DNA of 46,451 bases, from contig CAMCXM010000009.1 in the NCBI GenBank assembly GCA_945883425.1, forward strand, positions 1 through 46,451, written 5' to 3'. This stretch comes from Spirosoma fluviale (lineage in GTDB: Bacteria > Bacteroidota > Bacteroidia > Cytophagales > Flexibacteraceae). How positions within the stretch are numbered: position 1 is the stretch's first letter; each line of letters begins with the position of its first letter. The notes beneath the pieces were generated by a model. The model ran no database searches. It saw only the letters and a program-made list of their open reading frames with translations, and was not told the DNA's origin. Shown in pieces: positions 1-8,053 of the stretch. The translations under genes and the position numbers were made by a program.

Positions 1-411
1 AAATAATCCCATTTCTGCAGAAAATTGCGTTTCAACAGAATTGATAATCTTCAAAATTTCGGGCGCTTCCCTGGCAATCACGGGCTTTGCCAACCAGCCC
101 GCCAGAATGAGATAATCACGCCAGACCAGCAACCTTCCCGCAACGGCGAGTCCATCTGTCTCAAAAGAGGCAATGAAGTTACCACTCATATTTCCTTTGC
201 AACACTTCCAATAGTGGGTCAGCCGGTTTGGAGAATTACCGGTAAATGATGCGCCGGTTAAACCCAGGGAGAGCTCCATCTGGGCTAAAAAACCAGAAAA
301 ATTTACATACGCTCTGCCTCCCCTTGATTGGAAGTTTCCCTCACTGTAATCCCACACCGGCTTCCCTTCGAAAGCGGCAGCCAGATGTATTTCATTTTGT
401 ATTCTGAGCAT
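1..411 (-). CDS. Hypothetical protein, C-terminus outside window
   Basis: Reading leftward from an ATG at 411, the frame stays open for 137 codons to the window edge, so the gene is cut at its C-terminus. The product starts MLRIQNEIHLAAAFEGKPVW. It is a mixed hydrophobic/polar sequence with no signal peptide, long membrane helix or motif that I recognise. The start overlaps the end of the preceding 57-codon gene by 20 bases, continuing a chain of overlapping genes that begins with the membrane protein at 1776-3008. That overlap suggests translational coupling within one operon. The function is unknown, and the start is the first ATG in frame, not a proven one. Confidence 0.6.
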   Translation of the reverse strand, partial: MLRIQNEIHLAAAFEGKPVWDYSEGNFQSRGGRAYVNFSGFLAQMELSLGLTGASFTGNSPNRLTHYWKCCKGNMSGNFIASFETDGLAVAGRLLVWRDYLILAGWLAKPVIAREAPEILKIINSVETQFSAEMGLF

Positions 412-565
412 TTCCGTCTGTTGGTTTAGGATTCTTTTTTTCTTTCTTCGCTTCTTCCTGAATCTTATCTACCGAGCCGAACAAGGACCGCAATGCCGTG
501 CGCAGTTCGTTCATTTCGTTCTTGCTTTCTTTCTTTTTCATGGTGTTAATTCGGGTGTTGTTCAT
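392..565 (-). CDS. Small charged protein (57 aa)
   Basis: A 57-residue protein, very rich in lysine and glutamate, with a short amphipathic middle (ELRTALRSLFGSVDKIQEEA) that could form one helix. No family is recognised. The start at 565 overlaps the stop of the 50-residue gene upstream (546-698) by 20 bases, and its end overlaps the next start at 411 by 20 bases. This regular overlapping is the main evidence that so short a frame is real. It may be an accessory subunit of the vWA/membrane cassette, which is inference only. Confidence 0.5.
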   Translation of the reverse strand: MNNTRINTMKKKESKNEMNELRTALRSLFGSVDKIQEEAKKEKKNPKPTDGNAQNTK

Positions 566-698
566 GGTAAAATACCGGTATACGCATGGCGGATGGCGGA
601 CCTAAAATGACGACAAGCTCAAATAAGGTCAACGCAGCGAGCCACATTTCCCGACGGCGTTGGGCTTCTTTTTGTTCGTTATGGGATTGATTTTTCAT
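546..698 (-). CDS. Small protein with one hydrophobic segment (50 aa)
   Basis: A 50-residue protein with a charged N-terminal third (NEQKEAQRRRE) followed by a hydrophobic stretch of about 18 residues (WLAALTLFELVVILG). It could be a single-pass membrane peptide. Its ATG overlaps the TGA of the vWA-like gene in an ATGA junction (695-698), a classic sign of translational coupling. It then overlaps the following gene at 546-565. No homologue comes to mind. Its size and position suggest a small membrane partner of the two preceding membrane proteins. Confidence 0.5.
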   Translation of the reverse strand: MKNQSHNEQKEAQRRREMWLAALTLFELVVILGPPSAMRIPVFYHEQHPN

Positions 699-1774
699 GT
701 ATTTGGATAAATAAACTGGTGGATGGTTTTTCTCATAATTTCCATGCGTTTTTGTTCAATGATGCGGCAGTCGTGGACCTTCATATCTTTTAACCAGCGG
801 TTCCAGTAGGTTCTCAGGATATCGAAGTCATGGCGTTTGCCGGATTCCCTTTCTTTTATTTCACAGATGAGCACATCGGTTTCAGAAAGGTCAAGCTTCA
901 ACGGGGGGATTCCCAGTTTTTCCTGCCGGATGACTTCTTCTATCCTGCCTTCGTCCACAGCCTTGTAAAGGAGTTCCTTTTTTGCTTCGATCACGGTGAG
1001 TGCGCCACGGTCTTCAGGCTCAAGGTAGCCGTCGGTGATCAGGACCACCCTGTTCACCCAGGTTGTCATCAGATCGGATTTCATCAGGTTTTCTTCCAGG
1101 TTGCGGTTGAAATAAAAATGATAATCTGCCCCCAGAGGTCGGCTTAATGCCATCCCGTATAAATCCCGTATGCCGGCATAGAACTCCTTGTCGAGAGCGG
1201 GTGTGAAAAACAGACGGTTGCTTTTTCCTTTGTGTCCGGAGAGGTCGAAATGAAGCCGGTCGGCAACCGCACTGAAATGACCCGAAGCCTGCTCTTCCTC
1301 GGTAACATCCACCACCAACCGATCGCGGGTGTTTTTGCGTAAGCGGGAAAATTCCCGGAATGAAGCCCAAACCATGTTCAGGATGGCTGTATCCCTGTTC
1401 ATTTGACCCGGAATGTTTTGTAGTCGGCGGGAAAGATCGGGCACCAGGATCAGGTTCAGACTTACCGGCGGCGGTGGCAGCCAGCTGCGGCATGCCTTTA
1501 CTTCACCGTCGGATAGTTTCAGGCTGTTTAGTTTTTCCCTCACCCCGGCAAGGAAAGTCTCGTCCCCACCGAGGTCTTCACGGCACGACATCCAAACTTC
1601 CTTTACTTCTGTTGCGGTGTTGCAATTTTTCAGCTTACGCATGGCAGAAGATTTCGCAGAAGGAATCAGCAAAAACAGCGACAGCATAAGAAAGGCGAGC
1701 AGGAAATACCCAAGCATTCGCAGGGGATTTTTCCGCTTTTTGTCACTCATCGGTTTCACCATATTCAGTACCAT
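695..1774 (-). CDS. Membrane-anchored protein with vWA-like fold
   Basis: A 359-residue protein with a basic N-terminus, then one strong membrane helix at about residues 18-40 (LRMLGYFLLAFLMLSLFLLI). The remainder is soluble and probably faces one side of the membrane. Residues near 105-115 (NLILVPDLSRRL) and near 245 (RVVLITDGYLE) resemble the first strand/MIDAS loop and the central strand of von Willebrand factor A folds. The first loop has D-x-S but not the full DxSxS, so metal binding is uncertain. It starts one base after the stop of the coiled-coil membrane gene (1776-3008) and overlaps the next small gene by four bases. The vWA assignment comes from motif shape alone. Role unknown. Confidence 0.65.
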   Translation of the reverse strand: MVLNMVKPMSDKKRKNPLRMLGYFLLAFLMLSLFLLIPSAKSSAMRKLKNCNTATEVKEVWMSCREDLGGDETFLAGVREKLNSLKLSDGEVKACRSWLPPPPVSLNLILVPDLSRRLQNIPGQMNRDTAILNMVWASFREFSRLRKNTRDRLVVDVTEEEQASGHFSAVADRLHFDLSGHKGKSNRLFFTPALDKEFYAGIRDLYGMALSRPLGADYHFYFNRNLEENLMKSDLMTTWVNRVVLITDGYLEPEDRGALTVIEAKKELLYKAVDEGRIEEVIRQEKLGIPPLKLDLSETDVLICEIKERESGKRHDFDILRTYWNRWLKDMKVHDCRIIEQKRMEIMRKTIHQFIYPNT

Positions 1775-1775
1775 T

Positions 1776-3008
1776 TTAGTTGTCGTGATCGAAACTGTTA
1801 ATTTTTTCCGTCAGCCATTTATGCTGAAGTTCAATGGCTTCTGCAACCAGCGATTCGGATTGCTGCTTATTGAAACTGCCATGGGTATAGGCCTGCCATC
1901 CGCCCATAAACTCACCCACTGATGCCTCCAGTTCGGCCTGTTCAATTGGATATTTGCCGCCCCTGTATCCGGCAATGCTCTCGTTTTTCTTTTTTATGAG
2001 TTCAGCGATTTCATCTACCTGTCGGATCAGGTCCTGCATCCTCTGGTTAATGCCATTTAGTTCCTTTCGCTTTTCAGCTGCTTTTTCGCTCAGGTTACCC
2101 ACAATGAGGCGGGTTCTTTCATCCTCCGATTTCAACTGAGGGTGGCTTAGCACATAATGCAGCAACACTCCCCAGATAAGGTATACAATAAATCCGAGCA
2201 GGAGAACCAGGTAAAAATTTACATCCTGAAATGCCATGTACGTTTCCCATTCGGTCTGGGTAATTCCGGCATTAAACTCGTTCTGGTGCACACCTTTAGC
2301 TATTTTGTAGCCAATAAACATATCGGCCACCAGGGTAAGGAAAACCAGACCAGCAATGACGCCGTATTCCGGGTTTTTACCTTCCTTTTTCCGAAGCTTG
2401 TTTTTTTCCAGTGTGTTGTGGATCAGAAAACCCAGGCCCAGGAAAATCACCGGGAACAGAAGGATGAGGGCCAGAACCCCGCCGCCTTTGTTCAAGGCAT
2501 CCGAAAATACTTCGGTATTGATAAATCCAGTTTCACCTTCTTTAATGCCGTAAAAGAATGAATAACCGGAAGAGCTGTAGAAGACAAACAGATACAAAGT
2601 GAGCAGAACACAGATAAAGGCGCCGATGGTGAAGGGAATCAGTTCGCTGTTTTCTTCCTGACCTCCATTTTTTACATCAATGATTTCGAGGTCTATGTCC
2701 TCAATGCCTTTGGCAAGCTCTTCTTTCTCACCTTTCAGTCGGCTTTGCTCCGAATCTAGGTTGTTCTTCTTTTCCTTTTCCAGCCCTATCTCCATTTCCA
2801 GTTTGGCAATCCGGTCGGCGGCTTCCGCAGCCTGCTTTTTCTTTTGGAATTTCAAAAAGGTATCGTAAATCCTTTCCAGAAAACCGGGCAGCGATTTCGG
2901 GTTGGATTTTGAATAATCAGCGGAGCGGAATCCGAACTGGTGGAGGCTTTGGTCCCCGTTTTCGGACCAGAGAATTCCATTGCTTTGGTTGGTATTTTCT
3001 TGTGTCAT
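1776..3008 (-). CDS. Four-helix membrane protein with cytoplasmic coiled coils
   Basis: I use the ATG at 3008 (410 aa); the frame could be extended to a TTG at 3029. Residues about 50-115 are a heptad-rich coiled coil. Four membrane helices follow at roughly 123-145, 175-197, 215-237 and 264-286, then a second coiled coil at about 295-345 and a soluble C-terminus. It is first in a run of five coupled genes with the vWA-like protein and three small proteins. A helical membrane scaffold plus a membrane-anchored vWA-like protein suggests a complex at the inner membrane, possibly a stress or phage sensor. I recognise no named family, so this role is inference. Confidence 0.7.
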   Translation of the reverse strand: MTQENTNQSNGILWSENGDQSLHQFGFRSADYSKSNPKSLPGFLERIYDTFLKFQKKKQAAEAADRIAKLEMEIGLEKEKKNNLDSEQSRLKGEKEELAKGIEDIDLEIIDVKNGGQEENSELIPFTIGAFICVLLTLYLFVFYSSSGYSFFYGIKEGETGFINTEVFSDALNKGGGVLALILLFPVIFLGLGFLIHNTLEKNKLRKKEGKNPEYGVIAGLVFLTLVADMFIGYKIAKGVHQNEFNAGITQTEWETYMAFQDVNFYLVLLLGFIVYLIWGVLLHYVLSHPQLKSEDERTRLIVGNLSEKAAEKRKELNGINQRMQDLIRQVDEIAELIKKKNESIAGYRGGKYPIEQAELEASVGEFMGGWQAYTHGSFNKQQSESLVAEAIELQHKWLTEKINSFDHDN

Positions 3009-3165
3009 GGCTATTTTTTTAGTTAACAATTGAAATTTTATGATCAGAATTTAATGGACAGGGCCGGGATTTTTTTAAGGACCAACAAGTTGATTTTTTA
3101 AAATTCACGAGTGATTTCAGTGACCTAATTGTTCTCTTCATTCTTTAATGTGGTTTGGAAAAGAA

Positions 3166-3585
3166 TCATGCCACCATACTCTTGTAATGGGTTAGTAGCA
3201 CTTTCGGTTTTCGATGGATTTTCCGGTAAGGATTATCCGAACGATAGGCGGTAATGAGGGTGGTGTCTTCTTCAGCCAGAACCACTACCGTATGGCGAAG
3301 GCGCTCCCATTCATGGCGAAACGCCGTAGGAAGCTGTCGTTTCCCCAGTACATGAAACAACATACCCTGGCGACGGTATACACGCCCAAATTCCAGTGTG
3401 AGAGCAATGGCATCTGCCTGAATTCCTCTTTGTGAAACCCGTTGCATACAATGCCGACTCAGTTGATAACGGCGTTTTTCATATTGATTTTCAACAGGGT
3501 CCAGAACATCCCAGCTGAGCAACCGGGTTTCCGGGTTTTTCTTTACGGCAGCTACCGAGGCTTGTGTGGTGTTGGTTTTTTTCAT
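3166..3585 (-). CDS. DUF4258 domain protein
   Basis: The ATG at 3585 gives 139 residues; an upstream TTG would add 11. Residues about 40-110 contain the pattern typical of DUF4258: LSRHCMQRVSQRGI, then a helix, a glycine and paired strands ending TLITAYRS. DUF4258 proteins are small alpha/beta proteins often found beside mobile elements and toxin genes, with an overall shape like RelE/BrnT toxins. No biochemical function is established that I know of. No obvious antitoxin gene sits next to it, so I do not call it a toxin. It is separated from the upstream membrane-protein operon by about 160 bases and stands alone. Confidence 0.6.
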   Translation of the reverse strand: MKKTNTTQASVAAVKKNPETRLLSWDVLDPVENQYEKRRYQLSRHCMQRVSQRGIQADAIALTLEFGRVYRRQGMLFHVLGKRQLPTAFRHEWERLRHTVVVLAEEDTTLITAYRSDNPYRKIHRKPKVLLTHYKSMVA

Positions 3586-3802
3586 GAGGGTATTGTTGTC
3601 CTTAATTTGATGATGCAAGATTTCATTTTATGTTCATGGATGATTTTTTCACATACGGGTATGCCGTATTTGACGCAGAGTTTTTCCTGAAATATTTTTT
3701 GTCCTTTGGCATGTTCTGGTGTTTTGCTTTTCAATTTTCCACATGTATCAGAATGGAATGGATTCCCAACAACAGGCCTGTAGATTTTTGATAAATCCAT
3801 TT

Positions 3803-4204
3803 TCAGATCGGGAAAATGTTGAGCTCTTTTATTGTATTTTTCTTGCAAGCCCTGAACTCGATAGAATCAATCATGCCATCCCGGCAAAGGCAAAGGCAGA
3901 GGAAGCGTTTGGTGCCACCACGGGCATTCTGCCTCACCAGAAGGCAGATCTGAGGTTTTCCTTTGATCCTTACTTTGGCAAGTTCCGTATTGAGTGAGCT
4001 GATCCCAGCCTCCAGAGAAACGCCAAGCGTATGAAACCAGATCCGGAAGAAAACCTGAATGGCTTCTTTTCCTTCGATCCGGCGGTTTTCTCCGCTATGA
4101 ATTAATACAGCATTTTCTGCGAGCAGGTTTTCCAGAATGCCGGCATCCCGGCGGTTCAGTGCCAGGGAAAGGCAGGTGGAGGTAAATAGGTCGGTTGTTT
4201 GCAT
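3803..4204 (-). CDS. NTF2/SnoaL-like protein
   Basis: A 133-residue protein beginning with an ATG at 4204. Two N-terminal helices lead into AENAVLIHSGENRRIEGKEA, the typical 'residual activity/modifier' start of SnoaL-like (NTF2-fold) proteins: a hydrophobic strand, then G-x-x-A-I-x-x-F-F. Strands in the second half (AKVRIKG, QICLLVRQ, MIDSIEFRA) fit the cone-shaped sheet of this fold. SnoaL-like proteins bind small ligands or act as isomerases or hydrolases, and the substrate here cannot be inferred. The gene lies alone between the DUF4258 gene and the macro-domain unit, with about 145 bases to each neighbour or more. Confidence 0.5.
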   Translation of the reverse strand: MQTTDLFTSTCLSLALNRRDAGILENLLAENAVLIHSGENRRIEGKEAIQVFFRIWFHTLGVSLEAGISSLNTELAKVRIKGKPQICLLVRQNARGGTKRFLCLCLCRDGMIDSIEFRACKKNTIKELNIFPI

Positions 4205-4350
4205 GTTGCTTCCGTGTCTGGCCGGTTATCGGCTTGAACACGGAAACAAAAATCCGGGAACCCAAATTATTTACCTCAATTGAGGCAAGCTTGTTTTTTT
4301 CGGTCCTTTTCTGGTCAAGCTTGACTAAAACCAGGTTTAGCCCTAATGCA

Positions 4351-5451
4351 TCAATTATCAATCACACGAATCTCGCCTTCAAATGAAACCTTGTAAATCC
4401 CATTTTGAGAAGGTGATATCTGAATTTTCTCCAATAACCCTTCTGGACGGTTTGGGTACTGATTGGTTATTTCCTTTTTAATATGATGATTAATTTTAGA
4501 CCGGTATTGCGAAAACATATCTGGATCATTACCAAGGTTGGTAATGGCACTTTCGTTCTCATTGTTGTGGTATACCTGCCTGATAAAATCAAAAACCTCT
4601 CTGTTTTCTATACTCTTGACCGCAAGTTGATTAGGACTGATTCCGCCATGTTCTTCACTGAATTTGATTATGCTGTAGTAAAGGGCAAACCGTAAAGCCG
4701 AAAGTTCAATTCGAACCAAAGTTGTACTGCCAGTACAGATGTGAATGCGCCTCATTACTGGGTTTATTTCAAGACTAATTCCATTCTGGTTGGCCCATTG
4801 CCCCATGTTTTCGGGCCTGGTCACAAATTTCTCCCTTACCTGAGTCATCACATAATGAGCATAAGATAAAAAGGCAGTTGCCTCAGGGTATTGGTTTATT
4901 TTGTCCAAGCAGGTTTCACAAATATCGGCTGTCCGGATTTTCAGACTGATATCCCGCTTATCTCCGCAGAAATCATTCAAACACCCTTTACTCTTTGAAT
5001 GGATGTAGGACGAATTTTCTTCGTTTTCGTAATCCAGGTCCATTAAAACCTGTATGCAATTTTCAACCACCTGATAGGCAATGGCAAAGTGCACTTTTGA
5101 TTCCGGGACATAATATTCCCAGTCCTCTGCACAAATGAAAATATTCCGCTTTGAGGTTGGCAGCTGGAAACCGCTGAACCAGTTCTGATCATTCGGTACC
5201 CCGGTAATCAAAACAACGATATCATCTTTCTCAATTGGCAGGCCTGAAAACTCGCGTAAACCATCGCACTTACTGAAAAAGTCATCAAATTCGGGTGTTC
5301 TCCATTCGTTATCAGAGCCATCCGGAATCATCTTGATGGTGCTTTTGGGTATCGCTGAAATGACGGATCCCGGGACAGCTTGTAAAAAGTTGGCGACTTC
5401 GGCAAAAAGTGTAGAGTCTACGTCAGCACTTCTTGTGAGGATAATTTTCAT
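4351..5451 (-). CDS. Cysteine-cluster protein partnered with macro domain
   Basis: A 366-residue protein. Near residues 157-187 it carries a zinc-type cluster, GCLNDFCGDKRDISLKIRTA then DICETC, with spacing C-x4-C-x15-C-x2-C. The N-terminal part alternates strands and helices (KIILTRSADV; DDIVVLITGV; RNIFICAEDW). The C-terminal third (SPNQLAVKSIENREVFDFIR onward) is helical and could be DNA-binding or a receiver of the partner. It begins 21 bases after the macro-domain gene, so the two probably form one transcript facing away from the WYL regulator. I do not recognise a named family. By position and by the theme of the island it could be the effector or sensor half of an ADP-ribose-related two-gene unit. 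Confidence 0.65.
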   Translation of the reverse strand: MKIILTRSADVDSTLFAEVANFLQAVPGSVISAIPKSTIKMIPDGSDNEWRTPEFDDFFSKCDGLREFSGLPIEKDDIVVLITGVPNDQNWFSGFQLPTSKRNIFICAEDWEYYVPESKVHFAIAYQVVENCIQVLMDLDYENEENSSYIHSKSKGCLNDFCGDKRDISLKIRTADICETCLDKINQYPEATAFLSYAHYVMTQVREKFVTRPENMGQWANQNGISLEINPVMRRIHICTGSTTLVRIELSALRFALYYSIIKFSEEHGGISPNQLAVKSIENREVFDFIRQVYHNNENESAITNLGNDPDMFSQYRSKINHHIKKEITNQYPNRPEGLLEKIQISPSQNGIYKVSFEGEIRVIDN

Positions 5452-5472
5452 AATATCAGATTTCGATAAATT

Positions 5473-6300
5473 TTACTTTGGCTGCCTTGCCATCCAGCCC
5501 ATTCCAGGAGGAAGCCTTCTTATATTGTCAATCGTTTTTCCATCGGATAGCCTGATCAGGCCCTTGTCAAGTTGGGCATCCATTTCCGCACTGAACTGAT
5601 TTGCATCCGTTTCCGAAAAAACCACAAAATGAACTTCCTGAATTGTCCTTGCAAACTGAAGAAACCGAAGGGTTTCATCCAGAAGGGCAGGTATTACCTC
5701 CGCCTTATCAAAACCCTGATTACCGGTACCAAGCAGCGGGATGGCGATCGATTTCGGTTGCTTTCCCCGTGTTTCCAGAATACTTAAAAAGGAGAAAAGG
5801 TTGTGCAGCGCTTCATGAAATGTAAAAACCCGGCCGATCACTTCCAGACAAATCAGCTGCGAAATTTCTTTGATACCGGTTGGCTGTGAAAGCCAGATAC
5901 CCAAATTCTCCCGAAAATCGAGTTCCGGATTCCGGCTCAGGTCCCTTACATTCAAGCCTCTATTGTAAAGACTTTCCATAACTGTTCCGGGTGTCGGATG
6001 ATAAGAACCCCGAAAGGCTGATACCGCCAACAGATCAACCGGAAAATCCAGTTTTGTAATGTCGCCACGATGCAATTCCAGTTTTTTTCCGGATGAAACA
6101 TGCTCAGGGGTTTTTGCCCTGAACATGGACTTATCCAACTTGAATCGTATGTTATGGCTTTCCTGAGGAAGACCTCTCTCAATCGGAGAAAAAGAAGGGA
6201 GGGATCGTTCATCAATATCGTAGGCACGATTTTCTTCCTCCTGTAAAAAAGATAAATAATCTGGTTCCCGGTCGACCAACCGGATGGAATTCAACTTCAT
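5473..6300 (-). CDS. Macro-domain protein (ADP-ribose binding)
   Basis: A 275-residue protein. Residues about 73-230 look like a macro domain: ELHRGDITKLDFPVDLLAVS (first strand and the dissimilar acid position), a GTVMESLYNRG segment, and SIAIPLLGTGNQGF, the phosphate-loop strand with G-T-G. EVHFVVFSE supplies the last strand. Macro domains bind ADP-ribose or its derivatives, and some remove it from proteins or nucleic acids. The first 70 residues are an acidic extension without a recognised domain. It is first in a unit with the cysteine-cluster gene and is divergent from a WYL regulator, a typical arrangement for regulated defence modules. Catalytic residues are not certain, so binding is better supported than hydrolysis. 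Confidence 0.72.
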   Translation of the reverse strand: MKLNSIRLVDREPDYLSFLQEEENRAYDIDERSLPSFSPIERGLPQESHNIRFKLDKSMFRAKTPEHVSSGKKLELHRGDITKLDFPVDLLAVSAFRGSYHPTPGTVMESLYNRGLNVRDLSRNPELDFRENLGIWLSQPTGIKEISQLICLEVIGRVFTFHEALHNLFSFLSILETRGKQPKSIAIPLLGTGNQGFDKAEVIPALLDETLRFLQFARTIQEVHFVVFSETDANQFSAEMDAQLDKGLIRLSDGKTIDNIRRLPPGMGWMARQPK

Positions 6301-6413
6301 AACTTAAAACACTACTTTCACCGACCTGAGTTTAAATTTCATTTACATCATGAAGAACATTCCGGGAGGCATGAAAGCCCTTAAATGAAAAATATGCTTA
6401 TCCTTGCCATGGA

Positions 6414-6445
6414 TTGACAAATATTAATTTTTTGAATCAATTTTG
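6414..6445 (+). promoter_or_regulatory. Candidate promoter of WYL regulator
   Basis: TTG at 6414-6416, a 21-base gap, then CAATTTTG at 6438-6445, one base off the Bacteroidota TAnnTTTG consensus. Transcription would start near 6452, which favours the downstream ATG at 6495 over the upstream ATG at 6450. Pattern match only. Confidence 0.3.
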
Positions 6446-6494
6446 AAAGATGGGCTCATTCGGAACAGCTCATTCTATAAAAAATATTTGTGCT

Positions 6495-7514
6495 ATGCCC
6501 GAATCTCTCACCAACAACCGCATCCGCCGTCTCTTCAATCTGCATAAGATCATGCGGGATATGAAACCCCGTGGTACTGCCGAACTTGCTGCCGCTCTCA
6601 CAGGTACTGAACCTGCTACCAATGAGCGGCTCATAAAAGAAGACATTGCCTTTCTCCGCTCCATGGGTGCTCATATTCCACCTGGTCATAAGCACAAGGG
6701 CTATCAGTACGAAAAACCCTTCTCTTTCGCTGCGGCCGCAGATGGCATCGATTTCGCTGATGCAAATGATGTTCTCAACTACCTGGAACAAATACACAGC
6801 CGTTTTCCCCGGCTGGAGGCCCTCGGAATCGAGCAGGTGTTCTTTGCCGTAATGGGGCAGCTCAAACGTCAGGGAAAAGACCTGCTGAAGCCGGTGCAAT
6901 TTCATGAGGTTGAGTACCAGGGCTACCACTTCATAGGTGATTTTTACAGGTACATCAAAGAGGGCAAACCCATTTTTGTCAGGTACCAGCCATTTGGTCT
7001 GGACGAACGAAAATTTCTGTTTATTCCGCAGTTGCTGCGGGAATACAACCACCGCTGGTATGCGATCGGTACCTCCATTACACGTGAAAATCCACAGGTA
7101 TTTGCCCTTGACAGGGTTATCGGTATTGACCCCGCGTTTGATGTAAGTTTCCCCAAAAAACTCATTCCCAATCTCCCCCGCTTGTATAAGGATGTTCTTG
7201 GCGTCAGCATCGAAAGTGAAATGCCAACCTGGATTGTGATTCGGATTGCAAAGCCAAGAGCAGATTATGTCCGTACCAAAACATGGCACCACAGCCAGAA
7301 GGTATTGGAAAATAATGAAACCAGTATTTTGTTTTGCTGGTACCTGAGGCCAAACCGGGAACTTCAAGCTAAGATTCTGGAGTTTCTGCCTTATATCGAG
7401 GTGGTGGAACCTACCGACTTGAGGGACTGGCTAATTGAAACGCTGAAAGAATCACTGGATCTAATGATTGCAAATTCAAAATCCCAAAAGCAAGGTGGCA
7501 GCCTGTTTCTTTAG
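6495..7514 (+). CDS. WYL-domain transcriptional regulator
   Basis: The ATG at 6495 gives 339 residues; an ATG at 6450 would add 15. Residues about 1-75 form an N-terminal DNA-binding region (NNRIRRLFNLHKIM, then a winged-helix-like segment with LIKEDIAFLRSMG). Residues about 140-210 are the WYL domain: strands YHFIGDFYRYIKEGKPIFVR, then LREYNHRWYAIG, where the eponymous WYL reads WYA, then QVFALDRVIGI. The C-terminal 100 residues match the WCX extension. WYL proteins usually bind a nucleotide or nucleic-acid ligand and repress or activate nearby genes. In defence islands (BrxR/CapW types) they control immune operons. Here the obvious target is the divergent macro-domain unit, about 195 bases away. 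Confidence 0.85.
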   Translation: MPESLTNNRIRRLFNLHKIMRDMKPRGTAELAAALTGTEPATNERLIKEDIAFLRSMGAHIPPGHKHKGYQYEKPFSFAAAADGIDFADANDVLNYLEQIHSRFPRLEALGIEQVFFAVMGQLKRQGKDLLKPVQFHEVEYQGYHFIGDFYRYIKEGKPIFVRYQPFGLDERKFLFIPQLLREYNHRWYAIGTSITRENPQVFALDRVIGIDPAFDVSFPKKLIPNLPRLYKDVLGVSIESEMPTWIVIRIAKPRADYVRTKTWHHSQKVLENNETSILFCWYLRPNRELQAKILEFLPYIEVVEPTDLRDWLIETLKESLDLMIANSKSQKQGGSLFL

Positions 7515-7875
7515 GTTTCTTCATAGAAAGTTAAGGTCGAATTTTGTCGGGGTCTATGTTTGAATGGGGTTCAGTTTTTGAATGCCTGGAAATGGCCTTC
7601 TCATAAAATAGAATTGACGACCCCGATTGTCGTAGATAATGCTACTCAAACACCTAAAAATCAATGCTATGGTGTTTTAATGGGCGCCAAATTGAAAGCC
7701 ATTCTTGTTGTTTTTAGCATCCAAAAAAAGGATTATACATCAATTTTTAGCATCCAAAAAACAGCATTTATGCCATGAATTCGCCCAAAGAAAACAGATT
7801 CTGCCACGGGTAGTTTCCCACAATCCTTTGAATGAAGGAGCCAATTGATACCATTGAAAATACATTTAACCACTG
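7515..7875. other. Intergenic stretch, no gene seen
   Basis: About 360 bases after the WYL gene. The only open frame (plus, about 72 codons near 7560) has no domain-like composition and no plausible context. A short direct repeat, TTTTTAGCATCCAAAAAA, occurs at 7711-7728 and again at 7744, 33 bases later. Nothing else is supported. Confidence 0.5.
7711..7761. repeat. Two-copy 33-bp direct repeat
   Basis: TTTTTAGCATCCAAAAAA begins at 7711 and again at 7744. The intervening 15 bases are not repeated. With only two copies this could be a slippage product or a paired binding site. Confidence 0.5.
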
Positions 7876-8053
7876 TTTTAACCCAGAAAACGCATTAGAA
7901 AATCTATTCCGAGCCTAACCTGCTTCAAATCAGAAGCTTCGCCGCCTTTTCTTCTGTATCCGTAGCGCTGCTACGAATTTCGAATAAAAGGCGCTGATTT
8001 ATTGCATGTTAGTCTCTCATAACGAAGTTCTAATGCATTATCTGGGTTTAATT
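7876..8053. repeat. Long palindromic element, copy 1
   Basis: Outer arms: TTAACCCAGAAAACGCATTA near 7878-7897 and, inverted, TAATGCATTATCTGGGTTTA near 8031-8050. Inner arms continue: AAATCAG with CTGATTT, CGCCTTTT with AAAAGGCG, and a GTAGC/GCTAC tip at about 7963-7975. The whole 178 bp can fold back on itself. The right end supplies the stop codon of the minus-strand gene at 8048-9118. The same terminal sequence is found in the element at 9831-10000, so this is a family. No transposase lies inside. Its form fits a MITE- or REP/BIME-like mobile element. Confidence 0.8.

Noticed and set aside
25-249. Plus-strand frame of 74 codons at the left edge
   Set aside because: Lies opposite the better minus-strand gene running off the edge (ATG 411) and has no protein-like features.
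1020-1493. Minus-strand 157-codon frame and plus-strand frames within 830-1922
   Set aside because: Alternative frames of the vWA-like gene at 695-1774; low-complexity composition and no context.
3166-3585. Toxin call for the DUF4258 gene
   Set aside because: No adjacent antitoxin-like gene; the fold resemblance to RelE/BrnT alone is not enough.
6456-7367. Long minus-strand frame (303 codons) opposite the WYL gene
   Set aside because: Complete overlap with a clear WYL regulator; the antisense product has no domain and arises from codon structure.
7560-7778. Plus-strand frame of 72 codons after the WYL gene
   Set aside because: Contains the two-copy direct repeat and no recognisable protein text.
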